Shown one piece after another: positions 17,097 through 25,406 of a stretch of DNA of 64,000 nt. Location of the stretch: positions 62,001-126,000 of the forward strand of contig NZ_SRRT01000002.1 in NCBI RefSeq assembly GCF_004784475.1, in the 5' to 3' direction. The translations under genes were made by a program, and so were the position numbers. Source of the DNA: Streptomyces bauhiniae (GTDB lineage Bacteria > Actinomycetota > Actinomycetes > Streptomycetales > Streptomycetaceae). Position 1 is the first letter of the stretch. Each line of letters starts with the position of its first letter. Under the pieces are notes generated by a model. It saw only the letters and a program-made list of their open reading frames with translations, was not told where the DNA came from and did not search any database.

Positions 17097-17661
17097 CGGC
17101 GCCCGGCTCGCCGACCCGGCGGTGGAGGCCCGGCTCGCCCGGCTGGACGAGCTGCTGGAGCGGCTGGAGTCCGGCAGTGGCCAACTGTCCGCCGAGGCCC
17201 TGGAGTCGGTGGGCCTGCTGACCGAGGTGTACGGGGAGGCGCTGGCCCGGATGCTCGACGGCGCGGACGCCGCCCTGCTGGACCGGGTGGCCGGCGACGA
17301 GCTGCTGGCGCATCTGCTGGTGCTGCACTCCCTGCACCCCGAGCCGCCGGAACGGCGGGCCGAGCGCGCGGTGGAGCGGCTGCGGCCTGCGGTGCGTGAG
17401 CGCGGCGGCGACTTGGAGTGGCTGGGCGTCGAGGGCGAGGTGGCCCGCGTGCGGGTCGACTCCGGCGGCGGTGGCTGTGGCTCGGGGTGCGGCGGGGGTG
17501 GCGGGGACGTCACCGAGGTGGTGCGGGCGACCGTACTGGCCGCGGCTCCGGAGCTGCGGGCGGTGGAGGCGGTCACGGCCGAGCGGGCCAAGCCGCCGGC
17601 GTTCGTACCGCTCGCCACGCTGACCACGCGCCGGGCGGAGCGTCCGCAGGAGGCGCGGTGA
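17089..17661 (+). CDS. NifU-like Fe-S scaffold protein of the hydrogenase operon
   Basis: A 190-aa protein. Residues 1-100 are a helical domain with a leucine-rich start (VEARLARLDELLERLESG). Residues ~105-175 resemble the C-terminal NifU domain (PF01106), ending in a VVRATVLAAAPELRAVEAV helix. The expected CxxC is replaced by C130-G-S-G-C134 inside a glycine-only loop, so the cysteine spacing is three residues rather than two. NifU-like proteins carry Fe-S clusters to client enzymes, and this one occurs next to group 1h hydrogenases, so delivery to or electron exchange with HhyS is a reasonable inference. The start overlaps the hhyL stop by 8 bp and the end overlaps the next gene by 4 bp. 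Confidence 0.82.
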   Translation: MADGARLADPAVEARLARLDELLERLESGSGQLSAEALESVGLLTEVYGEALARMLDGADAALLDRVAGDELLAHLLVLHSLHPEPPERRAERAVERLRPAVRERGGDLEWLGVEGEVARVRVDSGGGGCGSGCGGGGGDVTEVVRATVLAAAPELRAVEAVTAERAKPPAFVPLATLTTRRAERPQEAR

Positions 17662-18242
17662 GCGGGGCGCTGGCCCGGCTGATCCGCTCCGGTCCGGCCG
17701 GGGCCGGTCGGCCCGAGACCTGCGAGCTGTGTGCCGCGCCGGTGGCCGAGGAGCATCCGCATCTGTTCGAGGCGGCGGCCGACCAGGTCCGCTGTGTCTG
17801 CGGTCCCTGCTCGGTGCTCTTCGCCGAGCAGGGGTCGGGCGGCGGCCGGTATCAACTGGTGCCCCGGCGCCGGGTGCGACTCGCGCCGGTGGACACGGCG
17901 GCGCTGGGGGTGCCGGTGGGTCTGGTGTTCTTCGTGCCGCGCGCCGACGGCACGGTGACCGCGCAGGGGCCGAGCCCGGCCGGGGCCATGCGGTGGGAGG
18001 TGGACGCGGATGCCTGGCGGGGGCTGGCCGCCGCGTGTCCGCCGCTCGCCTCCGTGGTACCCGACGTGGAGGCGCTGCTGGTCAACACGGTGCGCGGCCA
18101 GGAGGAGCACTGGATCGTGCCCGTCGACGACTGCTTCCGGATGGTGGCCCTGGTCCGCGCGGAGTGGCAGGGGCTGTCCGGCGGCGGCCGGGTGTGGCCG
18201 GCCGTCGAACGGTTCTTCGCGGAGCTCACCGAGCGTTCGTGA
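17658..18242 (+). CDS. DUF5947 family protein, hydrogenase-associated
   Basis: A 194-aa protein that I place in DUF5947 from memory; members sit in group 1h hydrogenase loci. The N-terminus has a cysteine-rich metal-binding pattern: C22-x2-C25, then C46-x-C48-x2-C51, with H33 and H35 between. This could bind zinc or a rubredoxin-like iron. The rest is an alpha/beta domain (VGLVFFVPRADGTVTAQGPS, then WIVPVDDCFRMVALVRAEW). GTG start overlaps the upstream stop (GTGA) and has a GCAGGAGG site. Rubredoxin-like partners take part in assembly of other [NiFe] hydrogenases (HupI/HoxR); an equivalent role is inference. Confidence 0.8.
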   Translation: MSGALARLIRSGPAGAGRPETCELCAAPVAEEHPHLFEAAADQVRCVCGPCSVLFAEQGSGGGRYQLVPRRRVRLAPVDTAALGVPVGLVFFVPRADGTVTAQGPSPAGAMRWEVDADAWRGLAAACPPLASVVPDVEALLVNTVRGQEEHWIVPVDDCFRMVALVRAEWQGLSGGGRVWPAVERFFAELTERS

Positions 18243-18278
18243 AGCCCAGAGGTTCGTGAGCCCAGAGAGGAGACGATC

Positions 18279-18485
18279 ATGGGCAGGATCAGAGTGGGCC
18301 GTCCCCAGGTGAAGCCGGACACGCCGACCCACGTGCGGGGTCTGCACGAGGGCAACAGGGGCCCCTATCAGGAGCAGGTGGGCCATCACGAGGACGGCAC
18401 CGCCGACTCGCGCCGCTCCACGGGTGTCCGTACCAAGCGGCACAACGCCATCCTCGACGTCATGCCGAACATCCCACCGGGATGA
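18279..18485 (+). CDS. Small hydrophilic hydrogenase-locus protein
   Basis: A 68-aa soluble protein, Arg/His/Pro-rich, with no cysteines and no membrane segment (MGRIRVGRPQVKPDTPTHVR at the start, HNAILDVMPNIPPG at the end). A strong GAGAGGAG ribosome site precedes the ATG at 18279, and the spacing to the neighbours fits one operon. I recognise no domain. Position between the DUF5947 gene and hypA suggests an assembly or structural role for the hydrogenase complex; this is inference. Confidence 0.7.
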   Translation: MGRIRVGRPQVKPDTPTHVRGLHEGNRGPYQEQVGHHEDGTADSRRSTGVRTKRHNAILDVMPNIPPG

Positions 18486-18505
18486 GACGGCAGGAAGTGA
18501 GCGCC

Positions 18506-18706
18506 ATGAAGATCGCAAAAGCCGCGCGAGCCGTCGAGGAGACGGAGCGGACCCTGTGGACGGGGCGGCGGGTGCTCGTCGCCCAGGCCGCCGTGCTCGC
18601 CGGTCTGACGCTGCTGCTGGTCGTCAGTGAGGTCCCCGGCATCATCCGGGAGATCAAGATCTATCGGATGACCGGCGGCCGCCGCGCGCTCCGCCGGTAC
18701 CCGTGA
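18506..18706 (+). CDS. Small single-span membrane protein (DUF6893-like)
   Basis: A 66-aa protein with one transmembrane segment (VLVAQAAVLAGLTLLLVVSE) and a basic C-terminus (KIYRMTGGRRALRRYP). It has a GCAGGAAG ribosome site ahead of ATG 18506. It resembles small Streptomyces proteins grouped as DUF6893, recalled from memory and tentative. Being co-transcribed with a cytoplasmic hydrogenase that must pass electrons to the respiratory chain, it could anchor the enzyme or an accessory to the membrane; this is inference. Confidence 0.65.
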   Translation: MKIAKAARAVEETERTLWTGRRVLVAQAAVLAGLTLLLVVSEVPGIIREIKIYRMTGGRRALRRYP

Positions 18707-18713
18707 GGCACCG

Positions 18714-19061
18714 GTGCACGAGCTGTCGATCGCGACCGCGATCGTGGAGCAGGCCGGGGAGATCGCCCGCGCGGACGGCGCCGGGGACGTCTCCTCGGTG
18801 ACCGTGCGGGTGGGTGAGCTGGCGGGCGTGGTGCCGGACGCGCTGCACTTCGCCTTCGAGGTGGCCCGTGACGGCACCTCGCTCGCCTCGGCCGATCTGG
18901 TGGTGGAGCAGGTGACGGCGGTGGCCTGGTGCGGCGGGTGCGCGGAGGAGTTCGCGGTGGGCATGCCCCCGTTCTTCTGGTGCCCCGCCTGCGACCAGCC
19001 GTCGCAGGACCTGCGCAGCGGGCGGGAGTTGGAGATCACCGCCGTGGAGGCGGTGCCCTGA
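18714..19061 (+). CDS. hypA: Hydrogenase nickel-insertion protein HypA
   Basis: A 115-aa HypA/HybF protein. The N-terminal MHELSIA motif supplies the nickel site (His2), and the zinc site is two CxxC pairs: C73-GG-C76 and C90-PA-C93. It delivers Ni2+ to the large subunit with HypB. GTG start at 18714 gives the invariant MHELSI. It is the last gene of the plus-strand operon, away from the other hyp genes, and is followed by the bidirectional terminator. Confidence 0.95.
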   Translation: MHELSIATAIVEQAGEIARADGAGDVSSVTVRVGELAGVVPDALHFAFEVARDGTSLASADLVVEQVTAVAWCGGCAEEFAVGMPPFFWCPACDQPSQDLRSGRELEITAVEAVP

Positions 19062-19073
19062 CCCCCGCACGCG

Positions 19074-19112
19074 CGAACCGGCCCCGTCCCTCTTGGGGGC
19101 GGGGCCGGTTCG
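19074..19112. terminator. Bidirectional terminator between the two hydrogenase operons
   Basis: A perfect 13-bp inverted repeat (CGAACCGGCCCCG / CGGGGCCGGTTCG) with a 13-nt loop between the stops of hypA and hypE. Confidence 0.88.
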
Positions 19113-19117
19113 TGTGC

Positions 19118-20191
19118 TCAGCAGATGCGCGGAAGCTGCTCCCCGAGCGGCAGGTCGAGCACACGGGTACCGCCGAGCCCGGTGGCCACGGTGACCATGC
19201 CGGGGTGCTCGGCCACGCACTCCCCGATCAGCGCGGCCCCGGCGCCGTGCGGATGGGCGCGCATGGCGGCGAGTACGGCGTCGGCGTGCTCGCGGGGTAC
19301 GAAGGCGACGAGCCGGCCCTCGTTGGCGACGTACAGCGGGTCCAGGCCGAGGAACCCGCAGGCGTTGGCCACCTCGTCCGGCACCGGCACGGCCCGCTCG
19401 GTGATCCGGACGCCGGTGCCGGAGGCGCGGGCGATCTCGTTGAGGGAGGCGCCGAGGCCGCCGCGAGTGGGGTCGCGCAGGACGTGCACGTCCTGCGTGA
19501 CGGCGAGCATGGCCGCGACCAGGCCGGCGAGCGGCGCGGTGTCGGAGGCGATCTCGACGCCGAACTCCAGCCCCTCCCGCACGCTCATCACCGCGACGCC
19601 GTGCAGCCCGATCGGCCCGCTGACGAGGACGGCGTCACCGGGCCGCGCGCGCTGGGGGCGGATGTCGACGCCGTCGGGGACGAGCCCGACGCCGGCGGTG
19701 GTGACGTAGACGCCGTCACCGTGGCCGGACTCGACCACCTTGGTGTCGCCGGTGGCTACGGTGACGTCCGCGGCGCGGGCGGCGGCGCCGAGGGCGCGGG
19801 CGATGCGGTCGACGACGGCGATCTCGACGCCCTCCTCCAGCACGAACGCCGTGGACAGATAGGCGGGCTTCGCGCCGCTCATCGCCAGGTCGTTCACCGT
19901 GCCGTTGACGGCGAGGTCACCGAGGCAGCCACCGGGGAAGAACAGCGGGCGCACCACGTAGGAGTCGGTGGAGAACGCCAGCCGTGCGCCGCCGAGTTGG
20001 AGCACGGCGGAGTCGGCGAGCCCGGCGAGGGTGGGGTTGCCGTAGGCGGGGGCGAAGACCTGGTCGATCAGCTCGGCGGAGAGGGCGCCGCCTCCGCCGT
20101 GGCCCATCACGACCACGCCCTGGTCGCGCAGGGGGGCGGGGCACGTCCAGTTGGCGGGGTCGATCGCCGGAGCTTCGGTGAGGTCAGCCAA
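19118..20191 (-). CDS. hypE: Hydrogenase maturation protein HypE (carbamoyl dehydratase)
   Basis: A 357-aa member of the AIR-synthase/PurM-like fold. It converts the carbamoyl group attached by HypF to its C-terminal cysteine into a thiocyanate that supplies CN- ligands. The C-terminus is PRIC, the required terminal cysteine. Nucleotide-binding segments are [13 protein letters not shown] and [16 protein letters not shown], and the dimer core includes [15 protein letters not shown]. The start is a TTG at 20191, 8 bp inside hypD, with AAGGAG 10 bp upstream; a later ATG would remove essential residues. It is the last gene of the hyp operon. Confidence 0.94.
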   Translation of the reverse strand: MADLTEAPAIDPANWTCPAPLRDQGVVVMGHGGGGALSAELIDQVFAPAYGNPTLAGLADSAVLQLGGARLAFSTDSYVVRPLFFPGGCLGDLAVNGTVNDLAMSGAKPAYLSTAFVLEEGVEIAVVDRIARALGAAARAADVTVATGDTKVVESGHGDGVYVTTAGVGLVPDGVDIRPQRARPGDAVLVSGPIGLHGVAVMSVREGLEFGVEIASDTAPLAGLVAAMLAVTQDVHVLRDPTRGGLGASLNEIARASGTGVRITERAVPVPDEVANACGFLGLDPLYVANEGRLVAFVPREHADAVLAAMRAHPHGAGAALIGECVAEHPGMVTVATGLGGTRVLDLPLGEQLPRIC

Positions 20192-21329
20192 CGGGGTTCA
20201 TCTCCTTACGCGGGATGCGCGATCCGCGCGGCGCGGGCCCGCCTTCCATGCGGCGGTACAGGTAGTAGGCGGCGCAGGCGCCCTCGCTGGAGACCATGGT
20301 GGCGCCGAGCGGGGTGCGCGGGGTGCAGGCGGTGCCGAACGCCTCGCACTCGGTGGGCTTGATGAGGCCCTGGAGCACCTCTCCGGCCCGGCACACGGCG
20401 GGTTCCTCGGTGCGGATGCCGGTGACGTCGAAGCGGTGCTCGGCGTCGTAGGCGCGGTACGCCTCCGCGAGGCGCCAGCCGCTGGCCGGGATCGGGCCGA
20501 TGCCGCGCCAGTTGCGGTCGGTGACCTCGAAGACGTCCTCGATCATGCGCAGCGCGGCCGGGTTGCCCTGCTCGCGCACGGCACGCGGGTAGGCGTTCTC
20601 CACCCGGTGCTCGCCGCGCTCCAGTTGGTGCACGGCGCGGCGGATGCCCTCCAGGATGTCCAGCGGTTCGAACCCGGTGACCACCATCGGCACCCGGAAC
20701 CGCTCGGCCAGCTCGGGGTACTCGGCGGTGCCCATCACGCTGCACACGTGCCCGGCGGCGAGGAAGCCCTGTACCCGGCACTCGGGGGCGGTCATGATCG
20801 CCTCGATGGCCGGGGGGACCCGGACGTGGGAGACCAGCAGGCTGAAGTTGTCCAGGCCGAGCCTGCGGGCCTGGTGGACGGCCATGGCGTTGGCGGGTGC
20901 GGTGGTCTCGAAGCCGATGGCGAAGAACACCACCTGCTTCTCGGGGTGCTTGCGGGCCAGTTCGAGCGCGTCGAGCGGGGAGTACACCACGCGTACGTCG
21001 CCGCCCTCGCCCTTGACCCGGAACAGGTCGCGGTCGGTGCCGGGCACCCGGAGCATGTCACCGAAGGAGCAGAAGATCACGTCGGGACGGGCGGCGACCG
21101 CGAGGGCCTTGTCGATGACGTCGAGCGGGGTGACACACACCGGACAGCCCGGCCCGTGGATCAACTCGACCTCGTCGGGCAGGAGTTGGTCGATTCCGTG
21201 CCGGATGATGGAGTGGGTCTGGCCGCCGCACACCTCCATCAGGGCCCAGGGCCGGGTGACGGTGGCGCGGATCTCGTCCAGCAGGCGGCGGGCCAGCGCG
21301 GGGTCGTTGAACTCGTCGATGTACTTCAC
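20184..21329 (-). CDS. hypD: Hydrogenase maturation protein HypD
   Basis: A 381-aa [4Fe-4S] scaffold on which, with HypC, the Fe(CN)2CO unit is assembled. Hallmark motifs are [27 protein letters not shown] (thiol redox pair) and [13 protein letters not shown]. The C-terminal cluster cysteines are in [30 protein letters not shown] and [12 protein letters not shown]. The start is a GTG whose GTGA overlaps the hypC stop. It ends in a MNPVG tail that embeds the ribosome site for hypE. Confidence 0.96.
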   Translation of the reverse strand: MKYIDEFNDPALARRLLDEIRATVTRPWALMEVCGGQTHSIIRHGIDQLLPDEVELIHGPGCPVCVTPLDVIDKALAVAARPDVIFCSFGDMLRVPGTDRDLFRVKGEGGDVRVVYSPLDALELARKHPEKQVVFFAIGFETTAPANAMAVHQARRLGLDNFSLLVSHVRVPPAIEAIMTAPECRVQGFLAAGHVCSVMGTAEYPELAERFRVPMVVTGFEPLDILEGIRRAVHQLERGEHRVENAYPRAVREQGNPAALRMIEDVFEVTDRNWRGIGPIPASGWRLAEAYRAYDAEHRFDVTGIRTEEPAVCRAGEVLQGLIKPTECEAFGTACTPRTPLGATMVSSEGACAAYYLYRRMEGGPAPRGSRIPRKEMNPVG

Positions 21330-21616
21330 CGGTTCTCACTCCCGCTTCCCTGCCGCTCGGCCTGCTCCCAGGCGTCCCCGAACTCCTCCTCCAGCAGCCC
21401 GAGTTGCTCGAACAGCTCCAGCGAGGCGCGGGCCGACTCCTCGTCGAGCTTCTGCAGGGCGAAGCCGACGTGCACGATGACGTACTCCCCCACCCGTACA
21501 TCGGGCAGATACTCCAGACACGCCTGTTTCCGCACGCCGCCGAAGTCGACGAGCCCGGTGAGCGGGTCGGCGCCTTCGTCGATGGCGACGACCTTGCCGG
21601 GCACTGCAAGACACAT
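21326..21616 (-). CDS. hypC: Hydrogenase assembly chaperone HypC
   Basis: A 96-aa OB-fold chaperone. It begins [10 protein letters not shown], with the essential Cys2 that binds the iron-cofactor precursor after Met removal. It carries cofactor between HypD and the large subunit. The C-terminus has a longer acidic helix ([16 protein letters not shown]) than the shortest family members. It is coupled to hypD by a 4-bp overlap and lies 47 bp after hypF. Confidence 0.95.
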   Translation of the reverse strand: MCLAVPGKVVAIDEGADPLTGLVDFGGVRKQACLEYLPDVRVGEYVIVHVGFALQKLDEESARASLELFEQLGLLEEEFGDAWEQAERQGSGSENR

Positions 21617-21663
21617 GGGTCACTCCGTCTCGTCTGGGGTGGGCTGATGGCCGGGTCGGCGGA

Positions 21664-24012
21664 TCAGCGGGCCGGCCGGGGCACATGGGCCGCGACCATG
21701 AGCTGGCCGAGCGCGAGGCCGCCGTCGTTGGGCGGCACCCGGCCGTGCCGCAGGACGGTGAAGCCGTCGGCGGTGAGCCGGGCGGTGCTGTCCTCCTCCA
21801 GCAGGGCGTTGGCGAAGACCCCGCCGGTCAGGGCCACGGTGGTCAGACCGGTGGCCTCGCGGGCCCGTCGGCACAGCCCGGCCACGGCTCCGGCGACGCC
21901 CCGGTGGAAGCGGGCGGCGAGCACGGGCGCGGGCGCACCCCGGCGCAGGTCGGAGAGGAGGGCCCGCAGCACCGGGGCGGGGTCGGCCCGCGGTCCGGGT
22001 GCGAAGCCGAAGGCGTACTCCCCGTTGTCCGCGTCCCGTGCTTCGAGGGCGAGGGCCTCCAGGGCGAGCGCGGCCTCGGCCTCGTGGCCGGCGCGATGGC
22101 AGGCGCCGGTGAGGGAGGCGACGGCGTCGAAGAGACGGCCCATGCTGCTGGTCGGTACGCAGGCGATGCCGTGGGTCAACTGGCCGTTTAGTACCGCGCG
22201 TTCGGTGTCGGTGCAGGCGGCCACGCTGGGCACGTCCGGCGCCCAGTCGATACCGGCCGCCCAGAGCCGGGCCAGCGCCTGCCGGCAGGGGTTGGCGACA
22301 CCGGCGTCCCCGCCGGGCAGCGGGGCGGGGACGAGGTGGGCGAAGCGGCGGTACGCGGTGTAGTCCGCGAGCAGGACCTCGCCGCCCCAGACGGTGCCGT
22401 CGTCGCCGTACCCGGTGCCGTCGAAGGCGACGCCGATGACGGGGGTGGTGCCGTCCATGCCGTGTTCGGCCAGGGCGGCGGCGATGTGGGCGTGGTGGTG
22501 CTGGACCAGCGCCGGTGCGGGCAGTCCGGCCTCGGCGGCGCGGCGGCGGGCGTGGGCCGTGGACTGGTAGCCGGGGTGCCGGTCGGCGGCGATCAGGCGC
22601 GGGGTGACGCCGGTCAGGGCGGCGAGGTGGGCCTCGGCGCGGCGGGCGGCGTCCAGGGTGGCGAGGTCGCCCATGTCCCCGATGTGCGGGCCGAACCACG
22701 CCTGGTCGTCCTCCCCGAGGCAGAGCGCGTTCTTCAGGTCCCCGCCGACCGCGAGGGCGGGCCGCACCGGCACCGGGAGGTTCAGTGGCCGGGGTACGTA
22801 TCCCCGTGAGCGGCGCAGGAGTTGGGAGGTGCCGTCGGTGCGTACGCGGAGCAGGGAGTCGTCGCAGGGGGCGGCGATCGTGCGGTCGTGGGTGAGCCAG
22901 GCGTCGGCCAGTCCGGCGAGCCGGATGAGTGCCTGGGCGTCGTCGGTGACGATGGGCTCGCCGGAGCGGTTGCCGCTGGTCATCACGAGCACGCGGGGTC
23001 CGGGCGGGTCGCCGGGCAGGCCGAACAGCAGGGTGTGCACCGGGGTGTAGGGCAGCAGGACGCCGAGGTGCGGGCTGCCGGGCGCGATCTGGTCGGCGAG
23101 GCGGGGGCCGTCGCCGGGGGTACGGGCGCGCAGCAGGACGATGGGGCGTTCCGGGCCGGTGAGCGCGGCCCGCTCGGCGTCCGTGAGGTGGGCGACGCTC
23201 TCGGCGGTGGCGAGGTCGGCGCACATCACCGCGAACGCCTTGCCGCCGCGTGCCTTGCGGGCGCGCAGGGTGGCGACGGCACGCGGGTTGGTGGCGTCGC
23301 AGGCCAGGTGGTAGCCGCCGAGTCCCTTGACGGCGACGATACGGCCCCGGGCGAGCAGGGCCCGCGCCTGGGCGAGGGCGTCGGCGTCGCGGGCCGGGCG
23401 CGCTCCGGTGCCCTCGGCGGGAACGAGCCTCAGTCCGGGGCCGCAGTCGGGGCAGGCGACGGGCTGGGCGTGGAAGCGCCGGTCGAGCGGGTCGCCGTAC
23501 TCGCGAGCGCAGGCGGGGCACATCGGGAAGCGGGCCATGGTGGTGGCCGCGCGGTCGTACGGCATCGCGGTGGCGATGGTGAAGCGGGGGCCGCAGTGGG
23601 TGCAGGTGACGAAGGGGTGCCGGTGGCGGCGGTCGGCGGGGTCCGCGAGTTCGCGCAGGCAGTCGGCGCAGGCGGCGGTGTCGGGCGGCAACTGGGTGCG
23701 GCCGGTGGTGTGTTCCGTGGTGGCCTGGATGGTGAACGTCCCGCCGGTGCAGGTGGCGGGGAGGTCCTGGTGGCCGATGGCGGTGACCGAGGCGAGCGGG
23801 GGCGGGTGTCCGGCGAGCGCCTCGCAGAACCGCTCCACGTCGGGCAGCGGGCCCTCGACCTCGACGAGGACGCCGTCGGCGGTGTTGCCGACGAACCCGG
23901 CGAGGGCGTACTCGGCGGCGAGCCGGTGCACATGGGGCCGGAAGCCGACCCCCTGCACCGTGCCCCGCACGGTGAGCCGGCGGCGCACCCGGCCCGTCGC
24001 GGGGGCCGTCAT
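21664..24012 (-). CDS. hypF: Carbamoyltransferase HypF
   Basis: A 782-aa protein that activates carbamoyl phosphate to carbamoyl-AMP and transfers the carbamoyl group to HypE, the source of CN- ligands. Domains in order: acylphosphatase-like (VRGTVQGVGFRPHVHRLA, residues ~14-31); two zinc fingers (CADCLRELADP...CTHC and CPACAREYGDP...CPDC, residues ~105-190); a YrdC-like domain (VKGLGGYHLACDATNP); and a Kae1-like domain with QHHHAHIAAALAEHG. Full length for the family. ATG at 24012 overlaps the hypB stop. Confidence 0.95.
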   Translation of the reverse strand: MTAPATGRVRRRLTVRGTVQGVGFRPHVHRLAAEYALAGFVGNTADGVLVEVEGPLPDVERFCEALAGHPPPLASVTAIGHQDLPATCTGGTFTIQATTEHTTGRTQLPPDTAACADCLRELADPADRRHRHPFVTCTHCGPRFTIATAMPYDRAATTMARFPMCPACAREYGDPLDRRFHAQPVACPDCGPGLRLVPAEGTGARPARDADALAQARALLARGRIVAVKGLGGYHLACDATNPRAVATLRARKARGGKAFAVMCADLATAESVAHLTDAERAALTGPERPIVLLRARTPGDGPRLADQIAPGSPHLGVLLPYTPVHTLLFGLPGDPPGPRVLVMTSGNRSGEPIVTDDAQALIRLAGLADAWLTHDRTIAAPCDDSLLRVRTDGTSQLLRRSRGYVPRPLNLPVPVRPALAVGGDLKNALCLGEDDQAWFGPHIGDMGDLATLDAARRAEAHLAALTGVTPRLIAADRHPGYQSTAHARRRAAEAGLPAPALVQHHHAHIAAALAEHGMDGTTPVIGVAFDGTGYGDDGTVWGGEVLLADYTAYRRFAHLVPAPLPGGDAGVANPCRQALARLWAAGIDWAPDVPSVAACTDTERAVLNGQLTHGIACVPTSSMGRLFDAVASLTGACHRAGHEAEAALALEALALEARDADNGEYAFGFAPGPRADPAPVLRALLSDLRRGAPAPVLAARFHRGVAGAVAGLCRRAREATGLTTVALTGGVFANALLEEDSTARLTADGFTVLRHGRVPPNDGGLALGQLMVAAHVPRPAR

Positions 24013-24758
24013 GCGAGGGGGGCTGCGGCCGGGTCGTGGTCGTGGCTGTGGCCGCCGTGGGAGTGGCCGTGCGGTCCGGGGGCCAGCGGCGGGCGGTGGG
24101 CGGGCGGGGCGTGGCGGACGGCGAGGGCGCGCTCCAGCAGGGCGTCGACGCCGTCTCCGCTACGCGCGCAGGTCCGTACCGTCTCCACGCCGGGGTTGAC
24201 CCGCTGGACGTTGGCGCGGAAGGCGGCCTCGTCGAAGCCGGCGGGGGCGGCGAGGTCGGTCTTGGTGATGGCGACCAGGTGGGCGGAGCCGAAGGCGGTG
24301 GGGTACTTCAGCGGCTTGTCCTCGCCCTCGGTGACGGCCATCAGGGCGATCCGCAGGGTCTCGCCGAGGTCGTAGGAGGCCGGGCAGACGAGGTTGCCGA
24401 CGTTCTCCACGAACAGCACCTCGGTGTCGGCGGGGAGCCAGCCGTCGAGGCGGTCGCGGACCTGGCCGGCCTCCAGGTGGCACAGCCCGTCGGTGAGGAG
24501 CTGCTGGACGGGGGCGCCGGAGCGGGCAAGGCGCTGGGCGTCGTTCTCGGTGGCGAGGTCGGCGGTGAGCGCGGCCACGGGGACACCGCGCTGGACGGCG
24601 CGGGCCAGAATGCGGCCGAGGAGTTCGGTCTTGCCGCTGCCGGGGCTGGACAGCAGGTTGACGACGGTGACGCCCCGTTCGGTGAGGTCCTCACGCAGGC
24701 GGGCGGCGAGATCGTCGTTCTTGGCCAGGACGGCCTGCTTGACGTCGGACCGGCACAT
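24009..24758 (-). CDS. hypB: Hydrogenase nickel incorporation GTPase HypB
   Basis: A 249-aa GTPase that drives nickel insertion together with HypA. G1/Walker A is SSPGSGKTELL (residues ~38-48). The metal-binding dimer-interface region contains CHLEAGQVRDRL, and VENVGNLVCPASYDLGE is the family switch segment. A histidine-rich tail (GPHGHSHGGHSHDHD) sits at the C-terminus; in most His-rich HypB proteins it is N-terminal. It probably stores or buffers nickel. Start ATG ending at 24758 (MCRSDVKQ) has GAGGAG upstream; an earlier in-frame ATG lacks one. There is a 60-bp gap after the upstream protease gene. Confidence 0.95.
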   Translation of the reverse strand: MCRSDVKQAVLAKNDDLAARLREDLTERGVTVVNLLSSPGSGKTELLGRILARAVQRGVPVAALTADLATENDAQRLARSGAPVQQLLTDGLCHLEAGQVRDRLDGWLPADTEVLFVENVGNLVCPASYDLGETLRIALMAVTEGEDKPLKYPTAFGSAHLVAITKTDLAAPAGFDEAAFRANVQRVNPGVETVRTCARSGDGVDALLERALAVRHAPPAHRPPLAPGPHGHSHGGHSHDHDPAAAPLA

Positions 24759-24818
24759 GGGCACAGCTCCTCGCGAAGATCGGGGGCCTGGGCCGTGCCG
24801 GGGCACGGCCCAGGGGTC

Positions 24819-25406
24819 TCACCGATCTTCGGGTCCGCCCGCCCCGACGCCGGGCAGCGCAGCCGCGTGCGGGGGCCCGGATTCCATCGGGCGGCCCAAC
24901 GGGGGCGCGGGCGCGGCCGGGTCGGCCAGCAGGACGGGGATCAGGGTGTGCAGCGCGTCGACGGCCCGTCCGACGGCCTCGCGCACCGGTTCGCTGAGGC
25001 CGGGGGCGATGTCCTCGTCCGGGCGGGGCACCACGGCGGGCTCGCAGGTGAGGACCAGGACGCGGGGCAGCGGTTCGTCGCCGAGGTGGGTGGCGAGGGC
25101 GAGTACCTTCTCCGGGTCCATGCCGTGCGCCTCGGGCACGACCGTGCCGTCCGGCGGTTCGGCCTCGACCAGGGAGAGGGTGCCGGGGCGCTGTCCCCGG
25201 GGCGCGGCGTCGACCAGTACGGCGGTGGCGCAGCCGCCGAGCAGGGCGTAGGCGAGGTCCATGCCCCGGATGCCGAAGTCCCGGACGTGCGCGCCGGGCG
25301 GGAGGGGGCGCTGTTCGAGGGCGCGGACGACCTCGGGGCCGAAGGCGTCGTCGCCGAGGAAGATGTTGCCGACGCCGGCCACCAGCAGGGGTTCGGGGGT
25401 GCTCAT
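24819..25406 (-). CDS. Hydrogenase maturation endopeptidase (HyaD/HupD family)
   Basis: A 195-aa protease that removes the C-terminal extension of the large subunit after nickel insertion. The family motif AGVGNIFLGDDAFGPEVVRAL is split across the start, with the metal-binding Asp in GDD. A second conserved piece is VRDFGIRGMDLAYALLGG, followed by VLVDAAPRG. The usual late His is in VVPEAHGMDPEKVLAL. A ~35-residue Pro/Ala-rich tail extends beyond the fold. ATG overlaps the hypX stop by 4 bp. The predicted substrate is the 22-residue tail of HhyL. Confidence 0.9.
   Translation of the reverse strand: MSTPEPLLVAGVGNIFLGDDAFGPEVVRALEQRPLPPGAHVRDFGIRGMDLAYALLGGCATAVLVDAAPRGQRPGTLSLVEAEPPDGTVVPEAHGMDPEKVLALATHLGDEPLPRVLVLTCEPAVVPRPDEDIAPGLSEPVREAVGRAVDALHTLIPVLLADPAAPAPPLGRPMESGPPHAAALPGVGAGGPEDR

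Noticed and set aside
15198..18518. A 1106-codon minus-strand frame opposite the hydrogenase operon
   Set aside because: It lies antisense to hhyL and accessory genes whose motifs are intact; low-complexity Arg/His/Val-rich product, no ribosome site.
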